Position numbers and translations under genes: made by a program. DNA of 64,000 bases from Acidobacteriota bacterium (GTDB lineage Bacteria > Acidobacteriota > Blastocatellia > UBA7656). This document shows, piece after piece, positions 10,201-18,210 of the stretch (the first letter of the stretch is position 1; the number at the start of each line of letters is the position of its first letter). The notes under the pieces were generated by a model. It had not been told where the DNA came from and did not search any database. It saw nothing but the letters and a program-made list of their open reading frames with translations. The DNA is taken from assembly GCA_040754075.1 (NCBI GenBank), contig JBFMDH010000005.1, positions 124,001-188,000 on the forward strand, given 5' to 3'.

Positions 10201-11084
10201 AACTGGGCATCGCCTTGCAGATTCATCTCCGGCGCAACGACGCGCTCGACTTCATCGAGATTGACTTGCGCCTCTGTATCAAAGTTGTAACGCAAAGCAT
10301 TCCAATCATCGAGGCGACCATTGGCAGCGATTGCGCCGACGGGCGAATGCAAAGTCAGGCGCTCGACCTCTGCGCTGGTTTCGCTGAGTCGACCGATGAG
10401 TTCAAGCGCATCAAGGGTGGTTTCACGTCCTTCAATATTTATGCGACCTTCACTGGCATTCAACTGCAAAGTGACGAACGATTCACCGGCAACCGGCTGG
10501 GCGTTAGCTTGCAATTTGCCGAGTTCACCGCTCAATTGATGGGCTTTGTCACTGAGATGAACCGTGCCGCTTTTAATCGAACCGATGAGACTGGAAAAAT
10601 CAAAAGTGATGCGGCTCGGCGCGCTCGGCGGCGGCGAATGAATGCCGCTGAAATTGGTGTTTCCCTGTTCATCGAGGTCAACATAAGCTTGCAGATTATC
10701 AAGGTCGAGGCGTTTAAAAATAATTTCGCGGCGCAACCGCAAAGCGTAAGGATTGGGAATATCGACAACCAGTTCCGCCTGTTCGATTGTGGCAATCAAC
10801 TGGTCGGTTTGCGCGTTATAGATTTTCACATCACGGACTTTTGCGGTGCGGATTCCCCAGACCAGATCGAGTTCACCGACTTCGGCGCGCAGTCCGTATT
10901 CGGCAAGCGCCGTTTGCACTTGAGTGACGATATAGCGATTGAGCCGTCCTGAACGGACATAATAAATTGCCGTAACGGCGATGATGATGATCAGCGCGAG
11001 CGCAATGATGCCGCCGATAAGCCAACCTTTATGTCGCGTTGACCACGGCAGTGGAGATGGGGACGATTCCGGTGTCTGACTCAT
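4275..11084 (-). CDS. TamB-like protein fused to POTRA domains and Omp85 (BamA/TamA) barrel
   Basis: A single uninterrupted frame of 2269 residues. Residues 1-20 are polar, followed by one membrane anchor (GWLIGGIIALALIIIIAVTA). Residues about 50-1200 form a long beta-rich AsmA/TamB-type repeat region. From about 1200 to 1520 the TamB (DUF490) C-terminal domain is recognisable, with VTIPEGEYTTNLDLTG, GTLDDPSVTGRVSIEGGTI and a LPRSEILSLVATG segment. After a proline-rich joint near 1540, several POTRA-like domains run to about 1880. The rest is an Omp85 barrel containing FSGGATTLRGF near 2140 (the conserved RGF loop) and a terminal phenylalanine. In Proteobacteria TamA and TamB are separate proteins that together insert outer-membrane proteins and may move phospholipid. 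Here both lie on one chain able to span inner membrane, periplasm and outer membrane. The domain calls are by motif. Confidence 0.85.
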   Translation of the reverse strand: MSQTPESSPSPLPWSTRHKGWLIGGIIALALIIIIAVTAIYYVRSGRLNRYIVTQVQTALAEYGLRAEVGELDLVWGIRTAKVRDVKIYNAQTDQLIATIEQAELVVDIPNPYALRLRREIIFKRLDLDNLQAYVDLDEQGNTNFSGIHSPPPSAPSRITFDFSSLIGSIKSGTVHLSDKAHQLSGELGKLQANAQPVAGESFVTLQLNASEGRINIEGRETTLDALELIGRLSETSAEVERLTLHSPVGAIAANGRLDDWNALRYNFDTEAQVNLDEVERVVAPEMNLQGDAQFKGNVNGEGKRFKINGALSSGELIAETTRLRGANIQSLNVESDGTRINFSGNQLIADAINVEANQLSQVRAGALSGEYVDGRTQASIQRATASGVKLSQGQLSELALNNIRVTVENGRTQANAQQATISQATLAEAQFAGTTLQNISATIAGGRTEARVQQVNATRLDLEQGQLAGLALRDVVADLRGEGFEVTAGLTLDGGKVSGATVGETRGQLTATNRTLALSQFTSAILGGTATGDASLQIAGNGESRVTATLTDVKTGELFSLAEVKDDSLTGNVNAQVDITFPGTQFDLLSGQITAHLTGETTQTTNAIPVNGDVSINAQSGTFNVEQLTLATPASQLTATGQLSSKGNSDLNFSLTSTNAEELQTIAYSIEDVQKSIADYKPRLAGAFTFSGRVTGKLADPVIEGDVDAAEVGLREQTLGSLTGHVRVSPTDIAFENGTLAVADGGTAKFTYAAPRAEKATAGRLDATLNRVNVAPLATAAGLAADQKFISGALTGEAHLTGLPDAPTGTATVNLLDGTLAGQTAQLATANLVFDGRSARLERSEIRLAQGQLTATGTLDLKSNDYQLQGNAGNIDLGELANSLELTNTTVTGIANATFQANGNTDDIGELNVQLRAEGQNVTINGRDAGQLSLTAQTNPGGRVDINLTTGITGKPQPFTASIELRRPGRPITIDANLADFNFEPAVAAFAPDLAASIAGTVNGRLHIAGPLVNEKDEITVDGLRGDLTLNNIALQVKERAINIQTPLAVTLSDAQVALSQTRISGQGIDLRLGGTIGLKENAALNFALSGTANLDALGQFDPDTFVGGTLKIDARLTGTASEPNLAGEIIASNLSFTGIDLPVSIENGNGRIALAGDRVTLENFTATANEGTLSANGSMTLAQLKPKEWNFVARASNVDVLYQGAQAIVNGDFNLTGNPDRQVLSGTVTIPEGEYTTNLDLTGLTESGGSGSLSFGSGSTTAGNANTFFPSINLDVRVDAPSSLLVRNQQINTVASAALTIGGTLDDPSVTGRVSIEGGTIKLRSQRYEITTGTLDFPIGGASPIVNILTEGDVSGYHVYLGLEGPIDAMEVTLRADPDLPRSEILSLVATGKTDSSTLGSEEILASGLGTAASLLSEEFISAPAQSLLGLSRFQIDPVLQPNTNPAARLTLGKQLTRDLAFTYSTNVGSEQDQSAIVEYTLTNKFSALASYTQGGSVTNGARTNSDFTLEVRGRRRFSLGFNREGNGAGKTTANEPPRIERAPKPEAQVVINFPEGIKLSDRRQRELLPVKTAGFSRPLARLGERNLANYLQERGYFFATVRSRCEPADCSGTGLKLIYDVQPGARYDLDDIQIEGTDEISFGDVSSALQSKSAAFFGGVPLLKNMPLIGGLARGITSDDRIRRDRETIRARLADLGFRSARVTSRIDTKPNSDDMVLVFIVEEGARSTVADITFQGNTMITAEELRENLPIKAEDAFSPTEARQSNQRIKAMYAEKGFLETTVQYAILDVEADRVMLQYNIVEGTRSVIAEIEVTGHSKTHENSIRRFFDFKPGEVLTPDKIRRTQRDLFATGAFSEVSIRPLGMSGKNPDARIVNVRVTEAKPLLMVYGLGYSTDEGPRGLLQFTNTNLFGRINSASIRLRASFREQLAQVQYIDPRVLGSKWGGTVSAFFNRNSNLQTFLQRRLVTGGTTTNNGPGFGINRFVTFAQAERKLSDLTSMRFRYSFESTKLFNVQNIPVDEIARNAQAVRLGQLSAGLTRDTRNSALNPTSGQLISFEHSLAARPLGGNEAFNKFFTNYQRYRQLPVSTPLLKDSVLAFAARVGLAAPYSIRGTGANGAITDADRQLPISARFFSGGATTLRGFQFEQAGPQAILEPRNEEELPTLVPLGGNALVVMNFELRYPLTTQLRLVPFYDLGNVFRRVSDIEWNGMSHTIGLGLRLNTPIGPVGIDYGYLLNPSTFLSAGGMVIRQPQGVIHIRFGQTF

Positions 11085-11305
11085 GCGATGTTCACAATCA
11101 ATGAAATGTTTAGGAAGGAGCTGGCAACAAACTTATCATGTGCCATTACTGATGGTAAATCCGATTCATCGTTTTGTGGCTGTAACTGCCTGCTCCTCTG
11201 TTACTGGTTTAACTAACTTGTGATTCGCTTCGTTTAGGGTTGCCGCTTAATCATTGTTCATTTCACCGCAAATTTCAAATTCGATTCATCACCTTGGCAG
11301 GGCTT

Positions 11306-11340
11306 GAAAAAAGTAACGGGCACCATGCAAGTGATGCCCG
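11306..11340 (-). terminator. rho-independent terminator of the oxidoreductase gene
   Basis: Read on the minus strand, ACGGGCA pairs with TGCCCGT around a short loop and is followed by TACTTTTTT. It lies about 40 bases beyond the stop of the Gfo/Idh/MocA gene. The remaining bases from 11085 to 11305 hold no gene and probably carry the promoter of the giant TamB-barrel gene. Confidence 0.75.
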
Positions 11341-11380
11341 TGAGGATATTCGCTGATTGAGTTTTATCAAACAGTCTGGC

Positions 11381-12895
11381 TTAGAGGCTCCAGCCTTTGC
11401 GATATTCGCGCTGCAAATACTGATTGGCATCGGCAATGTTGGTGACCTTTCCGGCTTCTCCATCATAGTAAATGCGTTTGCCTTGCCCTGTGCGAAGCGC
11501 GACGATGCCAAGCAACATGGTTTCCGTAAGCGGTCCCGCATAATCGAATGGCGTGGTGGCTTTGCCCTGACCTTTTGCGGCTTTCGACCAGTTCAGTTTG
11601 TGCAGCGCGTCTTTGCGTTCGTTGGTCTCAATGCGCTCATACCGCTTGGGCACTTTGAGCGCGACTTCCATCAACGATTCGGGATAGAGTTTGGGATTCT
11701 TGCCGTAGGTTTCGTGCATCAGGATGCCTTTTTCGCCGATGAAAATCACTCCGCCGCCGCGTTGCAACGGCACATTATCGGGCAAGACGTCGGGACGACC
11801 GGGCATCAGTCCGCCATCGCTCCAAGTTAGTGTGACGCCGGGTTGCGCGCCGCGCGCCGGGAATTTATAAACCACCTGAGTGGCTTGCGGGTAACTCGCA
11901 GGCTTGCCGTCCCAACCGGGTCCAAATGGCGTCGAGGTTGCTTCAATGGATGTCGGGTATTTGAGTCCTAAAGCCCAGTACGGATGATCGAGCAGATGCG
12001 CCGCCATATCACCGAGCGCGCCGGTGCCCCATTCGACCCACCCGCGCCAATTGAACGGATGATAAATCGGATGGTATTGCACATCGGGACCTGGGCCTAA
12101 ATACAAATCCCAGTTCAACCCTTCGGGCACCGGATAATTTCCGGCAAAGGCAGCGGCTGAAGTTTGCCAGACGCCGCGCTGATCCCAGCTCACATTTTCA
12201 GGCGCGCCGCTTCCCCCTTTACCGGGACGCGGAATGCCTTGCGGCCAGATCGGACGATTCGTCCACACCTGCACTTCGCGCACCTGACCAATGACGCCCG
12301 CCTGAATCCATTCGTTGATGAGTCGCGCTTCTTCGCTTGAATGACCATGATTGCCCATCTGAGTGACCACTTTTTTGCGGGCAGCGGTTTCGCGAAGCAC
12401 ACGCGCTTCATACACTGACCAGGTTAAAGGTTTTTCAACATAGACGTGTTTGCCGAGTTCCATTGCAGCTTTGGCAATCACCGCGTGCAAGTGGTCTGGC
12501 GTTGCCACCAGCACCGCGTCAATATCTTTTTGCTCATCGAGCATCTTGCGATAATCGGTGTGACGTTTGGCTTTTGTGTAAGCTTCCTGCAATTTAATGA
12601 AATCGGGATTGGGTTTGCCATCTCGGCTTTTCGTGCGATTGGCAATTGATTTATCGACATAATTGAAATCGACATCGCAAATGGCGACGATGTTTTCACC
12701 ACCGGCGACCAGTTCGGTTGCGTCAGAAGCGCCTTGCCCGCCGGTGCCGACGACAGCGATGTTGAGCCGGTCGCTCGGCGCAAGAAAACCGGTGCCGCCG
12801 AGAACGTGGCGTGGCACGACCATCAAGGAGAACGCCGCACCCGCAGTGCCTGCAACGAAATTGCGGCGCGTGATTTTGTCTTTTTTCATGTTCAA
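11381..12895 (-). CDS. Tat-exported Gfo/Idh/MocA family oxidoreductase
   Basis: 504 residues. A twin-arginine signal is at the N-terminus ([20 protein letters not shown]), so it is exported folded, probably with bound NAD(P). The Rossmann motif [11 protein letters not shown] is near residue 45, and VEKPLT near residue 155 holds the EKP lysine typical of this superfamily. The C-terminal half has the [11 protein letters not shown]-like beta-sheet substrate domain ([19 protein letters not shown]). These enzymes oxidise or reduce sugars and cyclitols; in Bacteroidetes, Planctomycetes and Acidobacteria exported forms are numerous. The substrate cannot be deduced. It is a single gene, divergent from the DNA-repair operon. 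Confidence 0.88.
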   Translation of the reverse strand: MNMKKDKITRRNFVAGTAGAAFSLMVVPRHVLGGTGFLAPSDRLNIAVVGTGGQGASDATELVAGGENIVAICDVDFNYVDKSIANRTKSRDGKPNPDFIKLQEAYTKAKRHTDYRKMLDEQKDIDAVLVATPDHLHAVIAKAAMELGKHVYVEKPLTWSVYEARVLRETAARKKVVTQMGNHGHSSEEARLINEWIQAGVIGQVREVQVWTNRPIWPQGIPRPGKGGSGAPENVSWDQRGVWQTSAAAFAGNYPVPEGLNWDLYLGPGPDVQYHPIYHPFNWRGWVEWGTGALGDMAAHLLDHPYWALGLKYPTSIEATSTPFGPGWDGKPASYPQATQVVYKFPARGAQPGVTLTWSDGGLMPGRPDVLPDNVPLQRGGGVIFIGEKGILMHETYGKNPKLYPESLMEVALKVPKRYERIETNERKDALHKLNWSKAAKGQGKATTPFDYAGPLTETMLLGIVALRTGQGKRIYYDGEAGKVTNIADANQYLQREYRKGWSL

Positions 12896-13117
12896 TTCCT
12901 TTGTGCTGGATTAAGAGTGTCGGATTGCAAAATTTTAGTTTTTATCAGCTTTTTGCAGTTGGTAATAGTATGTCCAACGCTTGCGCTATGCAACTGATTC
13001 AGCGCATTCATCGAACGACTTTTCGCATTGACCAACGGTTTCAACCAATATTTCTCCTCAATATCCATGTCCGAATCCAGCCAGTTCTATTTTTTTTGAT
13101 ATGCTAATCTACGGCTT

Positions 13118-14572
13118 ATGAAATTAGACCGTGACATCTGTTACAAAGCCGCGCTCAGTCGTGACCAGCGTTTCGACGGGCGCTTTTTCATCGGCGTCAC
13201 CAGCACCGGAATCTATTGTCGTCCGATTTGTCCGGCGCGCACCCCGAAACCAACGAATATGAAATTTTTCGCCTGTGCCGCCGCCGCCGAAGAAGCCGGC
13301 TTTCGCGCCTGTCGCCGTTGTCGCCCGGAATCCGCGCCCGGTACACCCGCCTGGCTTGGCACATCGGTTACCGTAGCGCGCGCCCTCAAATTGATTTCCG
13401 AAGGCGCGCTCGATGAAACCAATCTTGAATTTTTAGCCGCCCGGCTCGGCATGGGAGAACGCCATCTGAGAAGATTATTCACCGAAGAACTCGGCGTTTC
13501 GCCATCGGTGGTGGCGCAAACCCGACGTGTGCATTTTGCCGCAAAACTTCTCGAAGAAACCCAACTGCCCATCGGCGAAGTCGCCTTCGGCGCGGGCTTT
13601 CGCAGCATCCGCCGCTTCAACGATGTGATGAAAAAATCGTTCGGCAAATCACCTTCGATGTTTCGCCGGGCGATTGATAAAACCGATTCACGAAATGAAT
13701 CGGGCAAACTCAATTTGAAAATTCCTTTTCGTCATCCCTACAACTGGCAACAGGTGGTGGGTTTCCTGCAACCGCGAGCCATCACCGGTGTCGAAGTCAT
13801 CACGCCCTACAGTTATCGCCGCACCTTTGCCATTCAAAATGCCTGTGGCATTTTAGAAGTGCGCCCTTCGATGAAAGAGCATTGTTTATGGCTGTCGCTT
13901 CCGGCAATCGATACGCGACTCTTGCGCGTCATCGTTGAACGAGTGCGGCGATTGTTTGATTGCAACGCCGACCCGCTGCGCATTTCAGAACATTTGAAAC
14001 AGGACGCCTTGCTTGCGCCAATTATTCGCAGACATCAAGGGTTGAGAGTTCCCGGCGCGTTCGATAATTTTGAAATCGCCGTGCGCGCCATTCTCGGTCA
14101 ACAAATCACCGTTGCCGGCGCAACCACCTTATCGGGGCGTCTGGTGCAAACCTTAGGCAAAAAAATTTATGACGACCGCAACGATGGACTCACCTGCCTT
14201 TTTCCAACACCCGAAGTGTTAGCCGCAAGTGACCTCACGGAAATCGGACTTCCGCAAGCGCGCGCCAAAACCATTTCCGCTTTAGCCGAAGCGGTACTCG
14301 AACGTCCGACCTTGCTTGATGGCATAGATGGGTTGGACGAAACGCTCATCGCCCTGACTGCAATCAAAGGCATCGGCGAATGGACGGCTCAATACATCGC
14401 CATGCGGGTGATGGGCGAACCCGACGCTTTTCCGGCAAGCGACCTTGCACTGAGACGCGCCGCCTCAAATAGCACGGAACCCATTTCGGCAAAGGCGCTC
14501 GCCGAACAAGCCGAAGCGTGGCGACCGTGGCGTTCATATGCGGCAATGTTTTTGTGGTCGAGTTTGAAATAG
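13118..14572 (+). CDS. Ada methyl-phosphotriester/HTH domain fused to AlkA 3-methyladenine DNA glycosylase
   Basis: 484 residues in three parts. Residues 1-75 are the Ada zinc domain with four cysteines, C34 and C38 (GIYCRPIC) and C65 and C68 (CRRC); in Ada one of these accepts methyl groups from DNA phosphotriesters. Residues about 85-190 form an AraC-type helix-turn-helix pair. Residues about 200-484 are AlkA-like, with the HhH-GPD helix-hairpin-helix IKGIGEWTAQYIAMRV near 415 and the catalytic aspartate in AFPASDLALRRA. It would sense alkylation, activate transcription and excise 3-methyladenine. The methyltransferase part of classical Ada is absent and is encoded by the next gene, 12 bases downstream. 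This Ada-AlkA arrangement is known in several phyla. Confidence 0.92.
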   Translation: MKLDRDICYKAALSRDQRFDGRFFIGVTSTGIYCRPICPARTPKPTNMKFFACAAAAEEAGFRACRRCRPESAPGTPAWLGTSVTVARALKLISEGALDETNLEFLAARLGMGERHLRRLFTEELGVSPSVVAQTRRVHFAAKLLEETQLPIGEVAFGAGFRSIRRFNDVMKKSFGKSPSMFRRAIDKTDSRNESGKLNLKIPFRHPYNWQQVVGFLQPRAITGVEVITPYSYRRTFAIQNACGILEVRPSMKEHCLWLSLPAIDTRLLRVIVERVRRLFDCNADPLRISEHLKQDALLAPIIRRHQGLRVPGAFDNFEIAVRAILGQQITVAGATTLSGRLVQTLGKKIYDDRNDGLTCLFPTPEVLAASDLTEIGLPQARAKTISALAEAVLERPTLLDGIDGLDETLIALTAIKGIGEWTAQYIAMRVMGEPDAFPASDLALRRAASNSTEPISAKALAEQAEAWRPWRSYAAMFLWSSLK

Positions 14573-14584
14573 GATGGAGAACAG

Positions 14585-15106
14585 ATGAACAACGAAAGCA
14601 AACGCTATACATTGATTGATAGTCCGGTCGGCAAAATTTTAATCGCCGGAACCTCGGAAACCTTAACCCAAGTCTGGTTTCTCGAAGGCAAACATCCGGT
14701 GAAGATTCCAACTGAATGGCAAGCGGATGATCATTTATTCAAAGAAGCCATCGCACAACTCGACGCCTATTTTGAACGCAAACTGTTTACTTTTGATTTG
14801 CCGCTCAGACTCGAAGGCACGCCGTTTCAAATCGAAGTGTGGAATGCGTTGAAAGAGATTCCTTACGGAAAAACGATTTCTTATGGCGAACTGGCGCGAC
14901 GTATTGATAGACCGAAGGCGGTTCGCGCGGTCGGCGCGGCGAATGGGCAAAATCCGATTTCGATTATCGTTCCCTGCCACCGGGTCATCGGCAGCAACGG
15001 CTCGCTTACCGGTTACGGCGGCGGACTGAAAAATAAAGAAGCCTTGTTAGCTTTAGAACAAGGCAGAGTTTCGCGGCTCACATCACAAGCCTCGCTATTC
15101 GAGTAG
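14585..15106 (+). CDS. ogt: methylated-DNA--protein-cysteine methyltransferase
   Basis: 173 residues. The active-site motif IIVPCHRVIG places the methyl-accepting cysteine at residue 131. The preceding helix-turn-helix, PYGKTISYGELARRI and AVRAVGAANGQNPI, is typical for O6-alkylguanine-DNA alkyltransferases. It removes methyl groups from O6-methylguanine by suicide transfer. The start has GGATGGAGA about 10 bases upstream. It follows the Ada-AlkA gene by 12 bases, so the two form an operon that together covers the functions of Ada, AlkA and Ogt. Confidence 0.93.
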   Translation: MNNESKRYTLIDSPVGKILIAGTSETLTQVWFLEGKHPVKIPTEWQADDHLFKEAIAQLDAYFERKLFTFDLPLRLEGTPFQIEVWNALKEIPYGKTISYGELARRIDRPKAVRAVGAANGQNPISIIVPCHRVIGSNGSLTGYGGGLKNKEALLALEQGRVSRLTSQASLFE

Positions 15107-15517
15107 TGGAATAATCAGCATAGAGATATTGCATACTGTGAACTTTGCGATGATCACCGAGTAACCGGTTTAAAGATTATCACGGGAAACGACTGCTGAT
15201 AGTTTTCAAGTTGAATTTCCCAGCGGATGCCGCGGATTAATGCGGGTTAATGCGGATTCTATTCACACCCTTGAAATTAAATTGCTGCCTGAAGAGCGGC
15301 TGCGCGCGAAAAATCCGTCCCTATCCACTCAATCCGCCGCATCCGCTGGGAAACCGGAATTGAAACTGCCGCCCGCTGACTTTTCATTGTTCAATTCATT
15401 CCCTCCTCAATCTCTCTCAACATCGAAAAGCGCCGGTGATTGCCAGACATTCAAGCGGTTCGTTATACTGCGCTTTCAAGTAAGCGAAATTTCTTCAAAC
15501 CACTTTCAGGAGGCGCA
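15107..15517. other. intergenic region with long imperfect inverted repeat
   Basis: About 410 bases without a supported gene. Arms at 15216-15238 and 15331-15353 are reverse complements over 23 bases with one mismatch (left arm begins TTTCCCAGCGGATGCC). Inside the left arm and beyond it, GCGGATTAAT and GCGGGTTAAT occur as 10-base tandem units. The segment between the arms contains no coherent coding sequence. It may be a dispersed repeat. Confidence 0.55.
15216..15353. repeat. inverted repeat, 23-bp arms, with 10-bp tandem units
   Basis: The arms differ by a single base in 23 and are separated by 92 bases. Adjacent units GCGGATTAAT, GCGGGTTAAT and GCGGATT form a short tandem array of period 10. 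The word differs in period from the 7-base arrays elsewhere in this window. Confidence 0.6.
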
Positions 15518-16456
15518 ATGTTCAACAAATTTTTTTCACTTTGCATTCTATTACTGCTGAGCACAACCGCTATGGCGCAAAAAAATCCTTACGTTGGTAA
15601 ATGGGACATCACCGCAACCCCGGCAAAAGGCGATAAACAGGTTTTCTGGCTCGAAATCAAGCCCGATAACACCGGCACATTTTTATATCGCTGGGGAAGC
15701 GTTTATAAACTCATATCGGTTGCCGTCGACAATGGCGAACTCACTTTCGATTCATCGCAACCCGGCATGAAACAAATTCACAAAGCGAAAATCGAAGGCG
15801 GCAAACTGGTCGGCACTTTAACGATTAGCAATACCAAAACCAATCAAACTGAAACCGTCAACTGGGTCGGCGTTCGCGCGCCGAAATGGGGCAACGCGAA
15901 TGCCAATGCCAAACACAAATTCGGAAAACCCATTGAACTTTTCGATGGCAAAAGCATCGAAACGACCTGGGGCGTTGAACATCAAGGTCAGGAGTCGGGT
16001 TGGTCTGTGGTTGATGGCGTGATGACCAACAAAGCCGGAGCCAACAATCTGGTTTCAAAACAAACCTTCAAAGATTTCAAAATCGCCTGCGAATACAAAC
16101 TCGAAGCAAAGAGCAACAGTGGCATTTACCTGCGCGGGCGTTATGAATTGCAGGTGCTCGATGATTACGGCAAAGAAGCGGAAAGCCACGGACATATGGG
16201 CATCTACAGTCGCATCGCGCCGATGACCAATGCCAGCAAACCCGCAGGTGAATGGCAGACTATGGAAGCCACGATTATCGGCAATCGCGTCACGGTTTTC
16301 TTAAATGGTAAAAAAGTTCATGACAATCAAGTGATTGATGGACTCACGGGCGGCGCGCTCAACGCCAATGAAGACCAACCGGGACCGATTATGTTGCAAG
16401 GCGACCACGGCAAAGTCTGGTTCAAAAAAGTCACAGTTACACCGATTATCAAGTAG
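15518..16456 (+). CDS. secreted DUF1080 (3-keto-disaccharide hydrolase-like) protein
   Basis: 312 residues, starting at the ATG at 15518 with CAGGAGG at 15507-15513; a longer in-frame extension upstream has no ribosome binding site. A signal peptide is present (FFSLCILLLLSTTAMAQ). Residues about 20-140 form a first beta domain (YVGKWDITATP). Residues about 145-310 match the DUF1080 concanavalin-like fold, with IELFDGKS, GWSVVDGVM, SNSGIYLRGRYELQVLD and VTVFLNGKKV. This family binds or hydrolyses modified glycans and is abundant in Acidobacteria and Planctomycetes. The true substrate is unknown. A heptad repeat array begins right at the stop codon. Confidence 0.85.
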   Translation: MFNKFFSLCILLLLSTTAMAQKNPYVGKWDITATPAKGDKQVFWLEIKPDNTGTFLYRWGSVYKLISVAVDNGELTFDSSQPGMKQIHKAKIEGGKLVGTLTISNTKTNQTETVNWVGVRAPKWGNANANAKHKFGKPIELFDGKSIETTWGVEHQGQESGWSVVDGVMTNKAGANNLVSKQTFKDFKIACEYKLEAKSNSGIYLRGRYELQVLDDYGKEAESHGHMGIYSRIAPMTNASKPAGEWQTMEATIIGNRVTVFLNGKKVHDNQVIDGLTGGALNANEDQPGPIMLQGDHGKVWFKKVTVTPIIK

Positions 16457-16610
16457 GATTCAGGATTCAGGGAAAGGAAAGTATGAAGTAGGAACGATGA
16501 ACGAGGAACCGAAAGCGGTTTGCAGTTGTTCATCCTTCAGCCTTCTTCAGCCTTCCGCTTTCATCGTTTCTTCTCCCCTGAATCCTGAATCCTGCATCCT
16601 GCATCCTTGA
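16455..16610. repeat. heptad-phased inverted repeat, locus A
   Basis: Directly after the DUF1080 stop, the sequence reads in 7-base words (GATTCAG, GATTCAG, then degenerate GAAGTAG, GAACGAT, GAACGAG). The right arm runs in the opposite sense with TGAATCC and TGCATCC words. AGGATTCAGGATTCAGGG at 16455-16472 is the exact reverse complement of 16576-16593 (18 bp). The right arm ends just before the next ribosome binding site. Confidence 0.75.
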
Positions 16611-16616
16611 GGAATT

Positions 16617-17585
16617 ATGAAAGCAATCGTTGTTGAACAATATGGCGGCGCGGAGGCGTTGCAGGTCAAAGAAGTTGATAAACCGACGCCGAATCAGGGC
16701 GAAGCATTGGTGAAACTCGCGGCGACGGGATTGAATTTTATTGACGTTTATCATCGCACAGGACTTTATCCGTTGCCGCTTCCCTTCACGCCGGGCAATG
16801 AAGGCGCGGGCACGGTTGAAGCCGTAGGCAGCGGCGTGACTGAAGTTGCAGTCGGCGACCGCGTGGCTTATGTTGGCGCGATGGGCGCTTATGCAGAATA
16901 TACCCTCGTGCCTGCCGGTCGTTTGATTAAACTCCCCAATGCGATTGATGAACGAAGCGCCGCCGCCGCGATGTTGCAAGGTATGACCGCGCACTATCTG
17001 GTCTATTCGACGTATCAATTAAAAAGCGGCGATACGGCATTGATTCATGCGGCAGCAGGTGGCGTCGGTCTGTTGTTGATTCAAATGGCAAAACGTATCG
17101 GCGCGCGGGTGATTGGCACCTGTTCAACCCAAGCCAAAGCGCAACTCGCGCGTGAGGCAGGCGCAGACGAAATCATTCTCTATACTGAAAAAGATTTTGA
17201 AGAAGAGGTCAAACGCCTGACGAATAATCGAGGGGTGCAGGTGGTTTATGATTCGGTTGGCAAGACGACCTTTTTGAAAAGTTTGAAATGTTTAGCGCCG
17301 CGCGGCATGCTCGCATTGTTTGGACAATCGAGCGGCACGGTCGAAGCCTTCAATCCGGCATTGCTTGCGCAACAAGGTTCAATCTTTTTAACCCGACCGA
17401 GTCTGTTTCATTACGTTGCCACACGCGAAGAATTAGAGTGGCGCGCCGATGATGTGTTGAGTTGGGTGGCAGCGGGCGAATTGAAACTCAGAATCGAACA
17501 AACCTTTGCGCTCGCCGATGCCAGTGAGGCGCATCGCGCGTTGGAAGGTCGAAAGACGACCGGCAAAGTGCTGCTCATTCCGTAA
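16617..17585 (+). CDS. qor: NADPH:quinone oxidoreductase, zinc-independent MDR family
   Basis: 322 residues. The opening MKAIVVEQYGGAEALQ, the segment TGLNFIDVYHRTGLY near residue 38 and the NADPH-binding HAAAGGVGLLLIQMA near 143 are diagnostic of quinone oxidoreductases of the medium-chain dehydrogenase superfamily. The structural-zinc cysteines of alcohol dehydrogenases are absent. It would reduce quinones by one or two electrons with NADPH in the cytoplasm. The start has TTGAGGA just upstream. It lies between two unrelated genes and seems monocistronic. Confidence 0.9.
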   Translation: MKAIVVEQYGGAEALQVKEVDKPTPNQGEALVKLAATGLNFIDVYHRTGLYPLPLPFTPGNEGAGTVEAVGSGVTEVAVGDRVAYVGAMGAYAEYTLVPAGRLIKLPNAIDERSAAAAMLQGMTAHYLVYSTYQLKSGDTALIHAAAGGVGLLLIQMAKRIGARVIGTCSTQAKAQLAREAGADEIILYTEKDFEEEVKRLTNNRGVQVVYDSVGKTTFLKSLKCLAPRGMLALFGQSSGTVEAFNPALLAQQGSIFLTRPSLFHYVATREELEWRADDVLSWVAAGELKLRIEQTFALADASEAHRALEGRKTTGKVLLIP

Positions 17586-17638
17586 CAGTGAAGTTATGTT
17601 AAGATGGCAGTGCGCTCACACATAGGGAGATACGCCGT

Positions 17639-18208
17639 ATGAGAAATATGAGAAAAGCAATCGAACCGCTCCTGACAATCGCTGACCTCGACGCCATGCC
17701 CGATGATGGCAACCGATATGAATTGATCGAAGGAGATATTTATATGTCGCGTTCCCCCACGATTTCACACCAACTTGCTTTGCAAAATTTGCAGGTGGAA
17801 CTTGCTCTATTTTTGCGAAGTAATCCGCTGGGAATTTTGCTGCCCGGCATTGGCGTCATCTTCGATGATTTCAACGGGGTGATTCCCGATTTGATTTTTA
17901 TCGCCAATGAAAATATTCAAGACCTCGCTTCCGGTGACCGGGTTTATGGTTCACCCGATATTGCCATCGAAATCATTTCGCCCGGCGCGGAAAATGAACG
18001 CCGCGACCGCAGCATGAAACGCAGGCTTTATAGTCTGCACAAAGTCAAAGAGTATTGGATTGTTGACCCCTACAAATACACTATCGAAGTTTACAAATTG
18101 AAAAAGCGCGGGCTTGACCTCGCCGCGACTTTCGGAATTAAAGACCAATTGACCTCTGCGGTTTTGAAAGGTTTGCGCTTGCCGGTAAAAACCATTCTCA
18201 CTCGTTAA
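17639..18208 (+). CDS. Uma2 family (DUF820) putative endonuclease
   Basis: 189 residues with AGGGAGA before the start. The PD-(D/E)XK core is visible: RYELIEGDIY near residue 28, PDLIFI near 83, the PDIAIEIISPG segment near 102 holding the catalytic aspartate and glutamate, and VKEYWIVDPY near 134 with the conserved tyrosine, tryptophan and aspartate. Uma2 proteins are widespread in cyanobacteria and Acidobacteria and mostly uncharacterised; a nuclease role is inferred from the fold. The next gene follows after 2 bases. Confidence 0.85.
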   Translation: MRNMRKAIEPLLTIADLDAMPDDGNRYELIEGDIYMSRSPTISHQLALQNLQVELALFLRSNPLGILLPGIGVIFDDFNGVIPDLIFIANENIQDLASGDRVYGSPDIAIEIISPGAENERRDRSMKRRLYSLHKVKEYWIVDPYKYTIEVYKLKKRGLDLAATFGIKDQLTSAVLKGLRLPVKTILTR

Positions 18209-18210
18209 GT

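Noticed and set aside
4509-10952. Many long open frames on the plus strand opposite the giant gene
   Set aside because: They follow the codon pattern of the real gene on the other strand, have odd amino acid composition and lack ribosome binding sites. They are shadows.
15240-15560. Plus-strand frame of 106 codons before the DUF1080 gene
   Set aside because: It overlaps the start of the DUF1080 gene in another frame, runs through an inverted repeat and has no ribosome binding site.
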